In this document: piece after piece, positions 51,201-59,092 of the stretch | Layout: each line of letters begins with the position of its first letter | Numbering within the stretch: the stretch's first letter is position 1 | Assembly (NCBI RefSeq): GCF_028583425.1 | Contig: NC_072790.1 | Location: 63,078,052-63,142,051, forward strand | Length of the DNA stretch: 64,000 nt | Direction of reading: 5' to 3' | Origin: Eublepharis macularius | Lineage: Eukaryota; Chordata; Lepidosauria; Squamata; Eublepharidae | Notes under the pieces: generated by a model | What the model was told of the DNA's origin: nothing | Database searches by the model: none | Seen by the model: only the letters and a program-made list of their open reading frames with translations | Program-made: the position numbers and the translations under genes

Positions 51201-54200
51201 ATCAGAGGCACTTAGGTTCTTAACTGTGGCTGGAACATTTTTTAAAAACTTCTCTCAAAGCTCCAAGCATTAAAGTAGACCTTTAACAATTAAACAACCA
51301 AGGTCACAATACTATATATATATATATATGTACATGGAAGTCAGCCCCAGAGAGTGAAGGACTTCTCCCTTAGCAAACATGCATAGGGGACAAGCTTATC
51401 TTGGAGTAACTAACAGTGCAGTCATAAGTCTACTGAATTCAGTGAACTTAGGTTATTTTCACACAGTAGTGTAAATGTCCACACCGGGCCTTTTCTGAGT
51501 AAGTATGCATTTGGCTTCACATCTATTAAGACTGTAACATCTTCGTTAGCACATGGTGGCATAATATAAATATGCACTGCCCAATATACATGTTGCTTGG
51601 CATAAAAATGATACTACACAGAATATACTGTCGAGATTATAATCTATTCCCTTGCCATTGAGAAAGGTGAGTTTAAAATGTGGTTAGATGAATTAATATT
51701 CTTAGTTAATATCAAACAAATATGTTATTCTTCTTAACCTTTATTATAAAAATTGTGATTTCCTCAATTTGATTTGTTCTAGAGCAAGAATAAACTTCAA
51801 CAGCATCTAAAAGATCTCCTTTCCCCTGTAACGCAAATTAAGACTCCATGTAATTTTTACATAGTTATTCTTCATTAAGAACTTGGTTGACTAGAGTATA
51901 GAACAACCTTTAACCATGTAAATTTATACCGATTTTGTACATAAATTGCTGCCCTATACCCAAAATACAACACTCTAGAAGGACAACAGCACAATTGTAA
52001 ACCAACAAGCTTAGAAGTCCACAACACTGTTTAGGATGTCAGCATAAGCCTCTTGAAGATGAAAAACCCTGGCAAATCCTTGTCAAGTTCTCTTTTCCAG
52101 CAAGTAAAGGTGGAAATGGCCACTGAAAACAAAATAGCTCCTACACATTTTCCTTTCTGAAGAATAAAAGTGTCACAGCCCATTTTCATTCATGCAGCTC
52201 TGAAACAAATGTTGGTGTGTGTGTTTTTAAAGTAATTAACGTAACAAACCTTGGATTTAATTCAATGCAACAGCTTTCATGGACAATCATTTTCAATTTC
52301 TGAGAAGTACCACGGCCCCAGGCAACACAAGTCTAGAGATGCCTTATGAAAGCAACCTTTTATAATCATGTGGCAATTATCTTAGGCATGTCTATTACAA
52401 AGTTGTATGGCAAATTTTCAAAATCAATGTTACTATATTCATTAACATAAACAAATACATTTTCTTAAAGTCTTGAGCACAAGGTCAGCCCAAGTTACAT
52501 CATCAAAAGCGTTTCATATAGAATGGGCTACAAAATTAAGCTTGTCTCAGTGGCAAATCATCATATATTTCTTCCATCTTCTTCAGATACTGGCACTGTT
52601 CAGTGCTTGTAAATGCAGAAACAGTTCAAGGATGAGGGGTGGCAAAAGATTATACACAGCATGGAATCTCACGGTTATTTATTTATCTCCTTCATTTATA
52701 CCATCTTTCCCCCCCAATGGGGACCCAAAGTGGCTTACATCTTTCTCCTCTCCTCCATTTTATCCTCACAAGAATGCTGGCTGAGAGGTAGTTAGGCTGC
52801 TTGACTGACCCAAGATCACCCAGCAAGCTTCCACAGGTCTCCCAGATCCCTAGTCTAACCACTAGCCACGCTGTCTGTCTGTGAGGAACTTAAGTTCAAA
52901 TAAACACCATACTGGTTTGATGTGATTTCCACAAATAATGCCTGTATCAGATTTTATATTATGTGCAAACTAATTCCTAGCAAAAACGTTTAACTCTTCA
53001 GAATGTTATACCAGCACAGAAAAAAGGACAGTGAACGTGGAGCACTGAAGAACTCTGTGATGCACAAGACCTGCCACTCGGTCAGTGATTATTGCATACC
53101 ACCCATGTTAGACTTGGGTGCCAGTTTTCTATGGTATTTGTATATTGATTTCTTTACCTCCAATATTCAAAAGTCACATGATCCTCACATTCTCTCACAA
53201 TACATGACAGAAATGAAAAAGACCGCAGAAGCCACATTAACACAGAGAAAGGATGACTGAAACTGAGTACAGCATGTATAGTCCTAATCTGGAGAGTCCA
53301 GGCAAGCCCAATCTCAGGTCAGATCTCTGAAGCTAAACTAGGCTGACCTTGGTTAGTAATTGGATAGGAGACCTCCAAGGAAGACCAGTGCTGCTGAGGC
53401 AAGCAATGGCAACTCACCTCTGTTAGTCTCTTACCTTGAAAACCCCAACAAGGATCTGCAATAAGTCACCAGTGACTTGATAGCACTTTCCACCACCACC
53501 AAAGTATGCATGGGGCTTCCGGAACTACTACTGACTGTACTTATAGTACTGTGCTGAAGTTAAAACACTGTCTCTCCTACTGCACACATAAAACAGTTCT
53601 TCGTATATCAGCAGCACAATACATGTATTTTTAAACAGTTCAATACAGTAGAGGTAAAATCAGGCATTACTACAATCAATTAAGTATTGCTTGACAAACA
53701 GACGCTGGACAAATTTGCTTAACTTTATTTTTTAAAGTAGTTGCCATTAGTGGTGAAATTAATGGCAATTATTACAATATTCCACAAATATGCATAAAGC
53801 ACTGTAACCACAGACCTTGGTGGTTGAGACAGCCCTTTCTTGTCAGATCTTGAAGCCCTGGTTAGTACTTGAATGGGAGACTAAGGAGGACCAAGTTTGC
53901 TATGAAAAGGCAGGCTGATAGCAAACTACCTCTGACCATCCCTTGCCTTGAAAACCTTACAGGAACATCATAAACTGGCTGTGACTTGACAGCACCAAAC
54001 TACCACAATAAGTAAGAAGATGTACATTCAAATAATCTCCCATTCTTCTATATGTGAATGAAGCTTGAGAACATCTTTCATAATGATACCACAAGCATTT
54101 TTTGGTCTGGGATCCTCACGTGCTAAAATTAAAAATACACAACAGGAAGTGAAAGCTAAATCAGATACACTCCAAACCAAATTCAGCTGTGAAATCTGTA

Positions 54201-55110
54201 AAACTGATGCATATCTTGTGAAAGGGGGGCTCAATCCAATGAAATTCGGCAAAGAGATAATTCAATTTGGCTACAGAGAAACTTGGTCTACCCACTGAGA
54301 AGGGTATGTGCATACATGTTACAGAAAAAGGACGAAGCTTTAAATTCTGCCATTATTTAGTTAGACCAACAGTACTCCCAAACAAAACATGCCCAGGATC
54401 ACACTATAGGAAGAAGCACATGCTACTCTCATTTTGCAGTACCAAAAAAATCACTTGCAAGATGAGGATTTACATCAGCCAGCCTTCCAGGTCTGCTGTA
54501 CAATCAGCACTTCAAAAAGGCACATTATAAGGTTTCTGCCTGTATGCACAGGCACCAAGGCTCAAGTTATCTAACCCACATGATCTCAAACAGATAAACT
54601 AGCATGCGCATCTCCTTCTCCAAGCCCAACATTAACATTCAAATGATAGCTGTGAAAAAAAAATACATGTATAAAACTGACCTACCTTTGGTGACAAGCA
54701 GGCTCACACCAATGAAGTTCAGCAGACAGAGAACTCTGCTTCCCCACTTCAGTCACAGACAGGAGGCTGAGGAAACCTCTATACATGCTAATTCCATTAC
54801 TTACCTAGGACGGCACACACTTAATCCGAACTAAAGATGAGTGCTGTTTTGAAAACCATACACATACATATGTACACACACACAGAGATATGTACATACA
54901 CACAGCGGCACACGCGCACTGGAGGTTCCTCCTCATGCCCTACCCGGGGGCTCCACTCACCTCGTCTCCCCATTTGAGCACATCCTTGTGCCTCTCCCTC
55001 ACGGCCCGGTAGATGTGCAAGAACTGGAGGATGCCGTGTTTGCGCACGTGCTCCGCGTGCCGCTGCGTCTCCTCCCAGCTCAGCGGGGAGCCCTGCGACA
55101 GGAGCCCCAT
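27038..55110 (-). CDS. GCLC: GCLC, glutamate-cysteine ligase catalytic subunit (complete, 16 exons)
   Basis: Cytosolic enzyme that joins glutamate to cysteine through the glutamate gamma-carboxyl, using ATP. This is the rate-limiting step of glutathione synthesis; the partner is the modifier subunit GCLM. Coding exons: 55110-54961, 46565-46453, 45739-45557, 43599-43486, 42707-42649, 42560-42424, 41299-41225, 39289-39173, 38217-38079, 37424-37312, 36468-36376, 35015-34911, 28717-28636, 28527-28424, 27884-27764, 27246-27038. They sum to 1,914 nt (637 residues plus TGA) with no stop or phase break. The protein aligns almost end to end with human GCLC (637 residues) as I know it: one extra residue in exon 6 and one fewer at the C-terminus. 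Start [22 protein letters not shown] (E50, E52), [20 protein letters not shown] (C249, C250), DANESDHFE and RCSILNYL (C554, human C553) are conserved. Human anaemia-variant positions R127, P158, H370 and P414 keep their normal residue. Confidence 0.97.
27247..27763 (-). other. GCLC intron 15, with SINE C
   Basis: About 27488-27722 is a minus-strand family C SINE: TTTATTTGCTTCATTTGTACC tail, CTCCAATGGGGACCCAAAG, GTCACCCAGCAAGG, AACCACTGCATCACACTGGC. The rest is plain. Confidence 0.75.
27764..27884 (-). CDS. GCLC: GCLC exon 15
   Basis: Residues 529-568 plus one base. Starts [20 protein letters not shown] and carries the RCSILNYL cysteine (C554), equivalent to human C553. Acceptor CCCCACAG, donor GTATGA. 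Confidence 0.96.
27885..28423 (-). other. GCLC intron 14
   Basis: A G/C-alternating GTGCGCGCACACGCGTGCAC tract (potential Z-DNA) lies at about 28340. Otherwise unremarkable. Confidence 0.6.
28424..28527 (-). CDS. GCLC: GCLC exon 14
   Basis: Residues 494-528: [10 protein letters not shown]... [10 protein letters not shown]. Donor AAG|GTGAGG. Intron 13 (28528-28635) is only 108 bp. Confidence 0.96.
28636..28717 (-). CDS. GCLC: GCLC exon 13
   Basis: Residues 467-493 plus one base: [20 protein letters not shown] then FRKDISK. Human has Cys where S492 is here (ICKG to ISKG). Acceptor TTTATTAG is preceded by a C-rich tract. Confidence 0.96.
28718..31619 (-). other. GCLC intron 12, distal part
   Basis: AT-rich intron sequence with no exon. 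About 31190-31340 resembles a minus-strand LINE 3' end (ATAAGATGTATACTGCACC, then many AAAACC runs). Confidence 0.5.
31620..31836 (+). mobile_element. tRNA-derived SINE (divergent)
   Basis: B-box-like CCGGTTTGAATCC, GAGCTCAGCAGGTGGCCTCGG, GAGCAGTATATAAGCAC and a TTG-repeat tail. It is related to family A in tail type but diverged. It lies in GCLC intron 12, antisense to the gene. Confidence 0.65.
32283..32300. repeat. 5' target-site duplication of the L1-type element
   Basis: AGTATTCCCCACTGAAAG. The right copy at 33868-33885 is AGTATCCCCCACTGAAAG, 17 of 18 identical. Confidence 0.9.
32324..32401 (+). CDS. short upstream ORF in the element's 5' UTR (25 codons)
   Basis: ATG in the context GCCATGT at 32324 opens a 25-codon frame ending in TAG at 32399-32401, 303 bp before the ORF1 start. 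The peptide begins [12 protein letters not shown] and has no recognised domain. It may be regulatory or incidental. Confidence 0.35.
   Translation: MSDAPLRWLERKRPSTLSGRLICED
32705..33586 (+). CDS. L1-type ORF1 protein (RNA-binding chaperone), intact
   Basis: 293 residues, uninterrupted. Residues about 35-110 are heptad-like and charged ([34 protein letters not shown]), a predicted coiled coil for trimerisation. About 100-200 fit the RRM of L1 ORF1p, including [18 protein letters not shown]. About 200-255 fit the C-terminal domain, ending in [13 protein letters not shown], close to the QMLRDF motif of mammalian ORF1p. The tail is acidic then basic ([15 protein letters not shown]). In L1s this protein binds the element RNA and acts as a nucleic-acid chaperone in the ribonucleoprotein. 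Start chosen: the ATG in CCAAATGG, just after a C14 tract; no in-frame ATG lies upstream before a stop. Confidence 0.9.
   Translation: MATKKQSPALGKSVLAALKGESLEEIVRRAVGEAIKPFVDKLNETDQRVGLIESEVKTIKEAAGGAEKSARESVSLVKATNKELKLVENQLIGLQVERTQTILRLQNVKEEENEDLRGLVSELLATPARATKEEVKSAILEARRATSKYAMKRQLPREIIIDFSSKRIRDTILYNSYNADLDFLGNKIKILKDVPFLVRKRRFKYKKFAALLRERGIKYKWLFPEGIWFTHKDQAFKILSEDQLRDFEDRNPEFQCTKQDEKEKSEGEGEETSTAAAVAQRELRPGPRRGRKI
33868..33885. repeat. 3' target-site duplication of the L1-type element
   Basis: AGTATCCCCCACTGAAAG directly after the A-tail, matching 32283-32300 at 17 of 18 positions. Confidence 0.9.
33886..34910 (-). other. GCLC intron 12, proximal part
   Basis: Plain intron sequence; no exon, RNA gene or bounded repeat seen. 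Confidence 0.55.
34911..35015 (-). CDS. GCLC: GCLC exon 12
   Basis: Residues 432-466: [20 protein letters not shown] then [15 protein letters not shown]. Acceptor AATGCTTAG, donor AAG|GTGAGA. Confidence 0.97.
35016..36375 (-). other. GCLC intron 11
   Basis: No repeat or gene I can bound. Confidence 0.5.
36376..36468 (-). CDS. GCLC: GCLC exon 11
   Basis: Residues 401-431: [20 protein letters not shown] then [11 protein letters not shown]. Includes P415, equivalent to human P414. Acceptor CTCTTGTAG, donor GAG|GTGAGC. Confidence 0.97.
36469..37311 (-). other. GCLC intron 10, weak donor
   Basis: Begins GTTGTATCC on the minus strand, an atypical donor (no A/G at +3, no G at +5). No repeat is bounded inside. 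Confidence 0.7.
37312..37424 (-). CDS. GCLC: GCLC exon 10
   Basis: Residues 363-400: [20 protein letters not shown] then [19 protein letters not shown]371 equals human H370. The boundary with exon 11 (HFE|NIQ) is fixed by homology despite the weak donor. Confidence 0.96.
37425..38078 (-). other. GCLC intron 9, with SINE B
   Basis: About 37690-37880 is a minus-strand family B SINE (ACACATGAAGCTGCCTTATC, TTGGTCCATCAAGGTCAGTA, ATTGAACCTGTGAC). Confidence 0.75.
38079..38217 (-). CDS. GCLC: GCLC exon 9
   Basis: Residues 317-362 plus one base: [20 protein letters not shown] then [20 protein letters not shown]. Human LSKCG reads LSEGG here, another lost cysteine. Acceptor TTACATAG, donor GTAAGT. 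Confidence 0.97.
38218..39172 (-). other. GCLC intron 8
   Basis: About 38665-38725 looks like a LINE 3' tail on the plus strand (CCACTGGGGAGTGGAAAGGC, TTTAAATAAATAAAATG). Otherwise plain. Confidence 0.5.
39173..39289 (-). CDS. GCLC: GCLC exon 8
   Basis: Residues 278-316: [20 protein letters not shown] then [19 protein letters not shown]. Acceptor ATGTTTTAG, donor GAG|GTATGC. Confidence 0.97.
39290..41224 (-). other. GCLC intron 7, with hAT fragment and SINE A
   Basis: About 39640-39975 resembles a decayed hAT repeat (GGGGTAGGCAACCATTTTGG on the left, GGTGTACCACTTTGGCAACC on the right). A G-rich run (G11 with A interruptions) is at about 40144-40165. The SINE at 40321 is listed separately. 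Confidence 0.5.
40321..40552 (+). mobile_element. tRNA-derived SINE, family A
   Basis: TTGGTGTAGTGGTTAAGAG head and GGTTTGATTCC B-box at 40372-40382. Then GAAGCCAGCTGGGTGACC, GTAAACCGCTCTGAG and GGCGGTATATAAATCAAATG with a TTG tail. TTATCTGAGAA before and TTATCTAGAAG after look like a target duplication. Best family A copy in the window. Confidence 0.88.
41225..41299 (-). CDS. GCLC: GCLC exon 7
   Basis: Residues 253-277: [20 protein letters not shown] then ICPIV. The donor is GTA|GTGAGT; the earlier GT in ATTGTAGTG is excluded because exon 8 starts at MALSA. Confidence 0.96.
41300..42423 (-). other. GCLC intron 6
   Basis: No gene or bounded repeat. An antisense open frame of about 100 codons at 41342-41668 has no protein signature. 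Confidence 0.5.
42424..42560 (-). CDS. GCLC: GCLC exon 6
   Basis: Residues 207-252: [20 protein letters not shown] then [20 protein letters not shown] and GNCCLQ. One residue longer than human in the [10 protein letters not shown] loop. C249 and C250 conserved. Intron 5 (42561-42648) is only 88 bp. Confidence 0.97.
42649..42707 (-). CDS. GCLC: GCLC exon 5
   Basis: 59 bp, residues 187-206: [20 protein letters not shown]. Acceptor CGTTCCAG, donor CCAA|GTGAGT. Confidence 0.97.
42708..43485 (-). other. GCLC intron 4
   Basis: No gene or bounded repeat seen. Confidence 0.5.
43486..43599 (-). CDS. GCLC: GCLC exon 4
   Basis: Residues 149-186: [20 protein letters not shown] then [19 protein letters not shown]158 conserved. 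Acceptor AAATCTGTAG, donor GTAAGT. Confidence 0.97.
43600..45556 (-). other. GCLC intron 3, LINE remnants and a MITE
   Basis: About 43813-43880 is a minus-strand LINE tail (TTTATTTATTTACATAATC, CTGTACCCAGCCCTTC). About 44375-44900 is a longer minus-strand LINE-like remnant (GGCACCAAGGTGGCTAGC, GAACTGTGCCCAGAAAC, GGGAGCTAGTGTAG). No intact frame. The MITE is listed separately. Confidence 0.55.
44087..44168. mobile_element. CAATCCTAAG hairpin MITE
   Basis: CAGTGCAATCCTAAGCAGA at the left pairs with the right end CTTCTTAGGATTGCACTG. The centre AAGCCCATTGATTTCAGTGGGCTT also folds back. Related copies or fragments are at about 59953-60023, 60045, 60612 and 51410. Confidence 0.75.
45557..45739 (-). 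CDS. GCLC: GCLC exon 3
   Basis: Residues 88-148 plus two bases. Carries [18 protein letters not shown], the most conserved substrate-site block, and R127 in MRKRRQ. Acceptor TTTCTTGCAG, donor AAG|GTTAGC. Confidence 0.97.
45740..46452 (-). other. GCLC intron 2
   Basis: C-rich run at about 45989-46005; otherwise no repeat or gene recognised. Confidence 0.5.
46453..46565 (-). CDS. GCLC: GCLC exon 2
   Basis: Residues 51-87 plus two bases: [20 protein letters not shown] then [18 protein letters not shown]52 is part of the GDEVEYM block shared with exon 1. Acceptor ACTCATTAG, donor AA|GTAAGT. Confidence 0.97.
52676..52890 (-). mobile_element. tRNA-derived SINE, family C
   Basis: Minus-strand copy: TTATTTATTTATCTCC tail, CAATGGGGACCCAAAGTGGC, CACCCAGCAAGCTTCCA and TAACCACTAGCCACGCTG. 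Confidence 0.8.
53304..53501 (+). mobile_element. 5S rRNA-derived SINE
   Basis: The 5S-like head is longer than in the 8.5-kb copy: CCCAATCTCAGGTCAGATCT, CTGAAGCTAAACTAGG, GGTTAGTAATTGGATAGGAG. The body ends in GCACTTTCCACCACCACC. In GCLC intron 1, antisense to the gene. Confidence 0.87.
53835..53997 (+). mobile_element. 5S rRNA-derived SINE (diverged)
   Basis: TTGTCAGATCTTGAAGCC, CTGGTTAGTACTTGAATGGG, CCCTTGCCTTGAAAACC and CTGTGACTTGACAGCACC. Older than the copy at 53304, with a small internal deletion in the 5S-like part. Confidence 0.75.
54961..55110 (-). CDS. GCLC: GCLC exon 1 (coding part)
   Basis: Residues 1-50: [20 protein letters not shown], then [20 protein letters not shown] and VLKWGDE. 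Donor GAG|GTGAGT. The start is set by identity with the vertebrate N-terminus. The frame stays open for 121 codons upstream, but that part is CpG-rich, low-complexity and lacks known homology. Confidence 0.96.
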
Positions 55111-55380
55111 AGCCCCTGCGGGAGGAAGTCGCCGCCGCAACGGTGGAAAAGCGAGGGGAGGGGGGCTGGATTGGCGGCCGCCGAACTGCTTCAGGCGCTG
55201 CGGGTAAGGCGGAAGAATCCACCGGCGGAAAGGAGGAGTGGGAGGGCAGCGACTCTTCTCTCCCCCCACCCACCCCCGATCTACTTCCGCCGCTGAAGAG
55301 GATGAAGCGGCTTCTTCTTTAGCGCTCTTCAGCTGTCCAACACAAGCGAAAAAAGACCAGCAGGCAGAGTAGACTCTATG

Positions 55381-55386
55381 TATATA
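55381..55386 (-). promoter_or_regulatory. TATA-like motif, GCLC promoter
   Basis: CATATATACATAG on the minus strand. If used, transcription would start near 55350, giving a 5' UTR of about 240 nt. Confidence 0.4.
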
Positions 55387-55425
55387 TGCGAGTGTGTGTG
55401 CAGTGACCGTCCCGGCAGCAGCGGT

Positions 55426-55433
55426 AGCACGTG
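55426..55433 (-). promoter_or_regulatory. E-box CACGTG near the GCLC promoter
   Basis: GCACGTGAC-type palindromic E-box, a potential USF/MYC/TFE site, about 45 bp upstream of the TATA-like motif. Confidence 0.4.
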
Positions 55434-55579
55434 ACCGTGAGGAGGGACGGAGGGCGGGCATGCGCGCGGTCACGCCTCACCCCCCCTCCTCCCTTCCCCG
55501 CCGGCTCGCGCTCTCTGTTTCGCGCGCGACGGGGAAAGGGAGGGGGAAGTCCAAGGGCTGTATTGACGCTCCGAGGGAG

Positions 55580-55589
55580 TGACTCAGCA
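55580..55589 (-). promoter_or_regulatory. antioxidant-response-type site TGACTCAGCA
   Basis: TGACTCAGCA on the plus strand (TGCTGAGTCA on the coding strand) fits the ARE core TGACnnnGC and the MARE half-site bound by NRF2-small MAF. It also contains an AP-1 site. GCLC is a classic NRF2 target. The site lies 470 bp upstream of the ATG. Confidence 0.6.
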
Positions 55590-55844
55590 CTTTCTTTTTC
55601 GGCGCCGCCCCCTTCGGCTGACTCGGAGCTTCTCGCTGAGCGCTTCCCCCCCCCCCCACCGGCCACGCTTTTCCTTCAAGCGGCTTTAGTTTTCCTGCGG
55701 TTGGGATGAGAGAAGCTCGAAAGTGGGTTTAATGGATATATGAGGGGGTTAAAAAATGTTTTGTAAGCCACAACCACCCGAGAACTAATCTAACTAAATA
55801 AAATATTATTTATATATACATTCATTTTTAATATAATAATATTC

Positions 55845-56110
55845 TATTTATATACCGTTCTTCAGGACAACTTAACGCCCACTCAGCAGTTTACAAAGTA
55901 TGTGGTTATTATCCCCCTCAAAAATAAAACTTGTATACTGCACTTGTATACTATTTTTCCTTCAGGGAATTAGGGGAGGCTATTGTGTTTCCCTCACCCG
56001 TGTTTTCCTCACAGCATCCCTGTGAGGTAGGTTAGACTGAGGGGGAGCGGCTGGCCTAAGGTAAACTCGTGAATCAGAGTCCAGCTCTCTTAGAACAATG
56101 CCCTCCATTT
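55845..56110 (-). mobile_element. SINE A tail and SINE C-like fragments
   Basis: About 55845-55918: TTTATATACCGTTCTTCAGG and CAACTTAACGCCCACTCAG, a family A 3' end. About 55930-56100: CCTGTGAGGTAGGTTAGACT, GGCCTAAGG, a family C-like fragment. Confidence 0.6.
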
Positions 56111-56654
56111 TATCTTGCCCATGCTCCAAAGAGTTCCAAGGTTCCATGGTTCTCTTCACTATTAACTAGGCTAACTTCAAGATGGACTATGCTGAGAGAT
56201 GGTTAGTGGCCCAAGATAATCAACTGAAATTAATGTCTAAGTGGGCATTTTTAATACAGATCTCCCTAGTCTTCATGCAATGCTCAGCTGTATTGTTAAT
56301 GTATATGATATATATATAATCACACAACCTATCTATATCCGTGGATTCCTAATCTAGGGTAAACACTTACCCCAGTTGCTCTTGTTTGGCAGAATGCATA
56401 TAGAAATGGCTCTACAACTTTTTCCTCTTAGTACACTGTCACCTGTACCTTATGATACAGCTAAATGAGACAAGTGAGGACGGTTGAGTCGGTGATCTAC
56501 CAACCCAACTCACAATCACACATACATGGTACTTACCTCAGACAGTGCTAGTGACTGTATGTGTGACTGTGAGTCAGGTCAGTGGACCAGTGACTCAACT
56601 CGTGTCACTTGTATTGTTAAGATGGACCCTAAGTAATCAATGTTCCCAAAAAGC
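56111..56654. other. intergenic, nothing recognised
   Basis: An imperfect inverted pair, GTGAGTCGGTGATCTACC-like against its complement, lies around 56480-56600 (TGAGTCGGT / ACTCAACTCGTGTCACTTGT). No gene. Confidence 0.4.
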
Positions 56655-56940
56655 AGCCACTTAACTAGTGTGGTCTAGAGATTAGATTGACATTTTAAGT
56701 TCTGGGAAACCCAGGTTTGAATAATTGCTCTTCAGTGGAAGCTTGCTGGGTGACCTTGGGCCAGTGACATACACAGCCTGCCTAACCTACCTCACAGGGA
56801 CAAGATGGCAGACCAACCCACATAAAGTTACCTCAAAGGGCTGTTGTGAGGATAACATGGAAAATGAGAACAATGTAAGCCACTTTGGGTCCCCACTGTA
56901 GAAAGGCAGAGCATAAATCAAATAAACAAATAAATTACTG
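56655..56940 (+). mobile_element. tRNA-derived SINE, family C
   Basis: AGTGTGGTCTAGAGATTAGA head, CCCAGGTTTGAATAATTG, GGAAGCTTGCTGGGTGACC, GTAAGCCACTTTGGGTCCCC and a AAATCAAATAAACAAATAAA tail. A small internal duplication of the CCAACC region enlarges it. Confidence 0.8.
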
Positions 56941-58916
56941 GTGTACAAAACAACCTCAGAAATATAATGAATTTGACTTCCAGGGTGCTGTTTTTACCTC
57001 ATCCCATTAAATATATTAAGGTTTTTATTTTTAAAAAAGCTTTCATCAGAAACCACTGCTCCAAGGAATTTTTTTTTTAAATATTATGGAAAGAGAGAGC
57101 TCTTCCTGATAACTGGTGACCCTCCCCTCCAATAACCTGGAGAACATCTATCTCGCCATGAAGAGCTCTTGGTCCAAGACCAAGATCAAAATATACAATT
57201 TTTAATGTTATAGTGTGTTTTCAGGTTCTGTTTTGGTAATGTAAAACACAATGTCTTCTTCCATCACAAACACATTTTTTGATCATGGGATATTTTTCTA
57301 CCCATGATACATTTGGCTTGGGGCAGGCATATGCCTCAGAATACAATCAATGTAAGTTTTTTCAGAGTCCTGCTAAAGCAATACATATGTAGGAAGGTAC
57401 ATATATATTTAGTTTATTGAATCTTTAAAACTACATTTAGGGACTGAGTGAGTTTTTAGATCTTCTTTTACATGTATGTTGAGTGAAGTAGACGTGCTGT
57501 TTACCGCTACATAGAAGGAAAAGCATTCTTTTGCAATGTGTATGATAAAGATAATATAGTATTTGGACAGGTATGACATGAGACACTCAAAGATAGTGAG
57601 CAAAAGGAGTGTCCCTACAAGATAAATTCATGATGTGTATAAAAAAACAAATAAAATTTCCACAGAAGAAGCTATATTATATTTCCTAAAACCATGTTTT
57701 ATCTACATAGAAATGTTTTCAGGGTATAAAATTATTGCCAGATCCAGACTCTAACAATACTCCTGCACCTTTAAAAATTGCACAGAAGGTGAAATTATGC
57801 AGCCTATGTTGCAACACAGTGATCTGAGAAGATAGGTAAATACTTCCTTCTCAGCAGTTCTTAAAGACACAGTAACTGTCAGAGTGCAAACTTGGCAGCT
57901 CTTATCAGTGGAATAAAAATTGTTTTCACTGGTTGCATAGTAAATTTCTCTAAGCCTTGGACTACCATGATCAGATTATTGAATGGAGCCTTTAAAGGAA
58001 TTGGGCTTTCATAGAAAACAGGCTAATCTGGGCAAGGTCTTGGGAACAGGGTGTTACAGTCAAAATGCAGAAGAAGTTAGTATTTTTTGGAGACAAAAGA
58101 GAATGAAACTCCAGCATACCAGTGCCCATCTTCCAGTATCAAGGAACATCATAGTTTAATTATGAATCTGAAATACTTGTATCAGAGCCGCCCAATCCTC
58201 AGTTTGTTTTCTGAATACTATTCTAGATGAACTCTGGCAGAAGGAAAACTTCCGGCTACTGGTACAATAGGTACGGCTAGTTTAAGAGCAAAGGAACTCT
58301 TTCATGATTCATGTCCAGCCATTCAACACACTTCCATACATGCTTTTGCTTGAAACTCAATGCCTAGAGCAAGATTTGCTATTCTGCCTCAAAAACAGCT
58401 GGCAGTTGGCACTGAATTTAACAATGTGCTAAGCATACCTCATACAGGAGGCTCTTGATTTTCATACATTTATGAGAGTTGTCATACCTTTAGCTACATT
58501 TATAGCCCCTTTGGCCCCAATTCCTGCATAACTATCTTATCTCCCTACTTTAGGGGCATAGTTTCTCCCTTGTGTGGTGGGGAATTGCATTTAAAATCAG
58601 ATGAGTCCCAGAGACATGTGGTTTGTCCCATTTTGATATGGCATAATTCGATGCTTGTCCATTTTCACAGTTATTTTCTGAAGCTATGGCTGGTCTTGCC
58701 AGCTGGCCTTCCTTCACCTCTGGCATGTAATTAATGGGGAAGTAGCAATCTTCTAATACTCATCTTGAACTCAGACCATTTTTTCCTGCTTCTGTTCTCA
58801 CAGTCACAAGTACAAAGTGGAATCTCCTCTTTAGCTTCAAAGGTGGTTAAAAGGTTAAGTTCATCTTTTATTAGCTTCATTGTGAGCAGGAGCTGAAACT
58901 AAACGTATATTGAACA
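56941..58916. other. intergenic, nothing recognised
   Basis: AT-rich; no exon or bounded repeat. No KLHL-family exon, the usual upstream neighbour of GCLC in mammals, is visible. Confidence 0.5.
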
Positions 58917-59092
58917 TAGAGTTGCTACCTCCAGGTTGGGCAAAGTATGGAGATTTGGGGGTGGAGGCTGGAAAGAGCAGGGTTTGGAGAAGGGAGGGAT
59001 CTCATCAGGGTATAATTCCATAAAGTCTACCCTCCAAAGCAGCCATTGTGTATGGGGGAGTTACTTTTTGTGGCCTGGAGACTAGAGATGGT
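58917..59092. mobile_element. hAT MITE, TAGGGTTGCCA family, truncated
   Basis: Starts TAGAGTTGCTACCTCCAGG. It contains GGAGATTTGGGGGTGG, AGAAGGGAGGGATCTC and CATAAAGTCTACCCTCC as in the copy at 8871. It stops where the hairpin element begins at 59093. Confidence 0.65.

Larger units (their letters stand above)
46566..54960 (-). other. GCLC intron 1 (8.4 kb)
   Basis: Largest intron. About 46746-47100 is a minus-strand LINE 3' fragment, the counterpart of 22640-22955 (GGAGGGCTTTCTACC, GTTTTGCATAGTTTGCAGAA). About 47140-47340 is a LINE/SINE tail fragment on the plus strand (GGAAGCTGGACTAGATGCCC). A short (TA)9 lies at 51312. SINEs at 52676, 53304 and 53835 are listed separately. About 47341-52675 otherwise shows no feature I can bound. 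Confidence 0.55.
54930..55660. promoter_or_regulatory. CpG island over GCLC exon 1 and promoter
   Basis: By eye this is the densest host CpG region of the window, with many CGCG, GCCGCC and CCCGCC words. It spans exon 1, the 5' UTR and the upstream promoter. No divergent gene is recognisable on the plus strand. Confidence 0.8.

Noticed and set aside
54821..55273. 150-codon minus-strand frame overlapping GCLC exon 1
   Set aside because: It is an out-of-frame shadow of exon 1 and the CpG island; the conserved GCLC frame accounts for this DNA.
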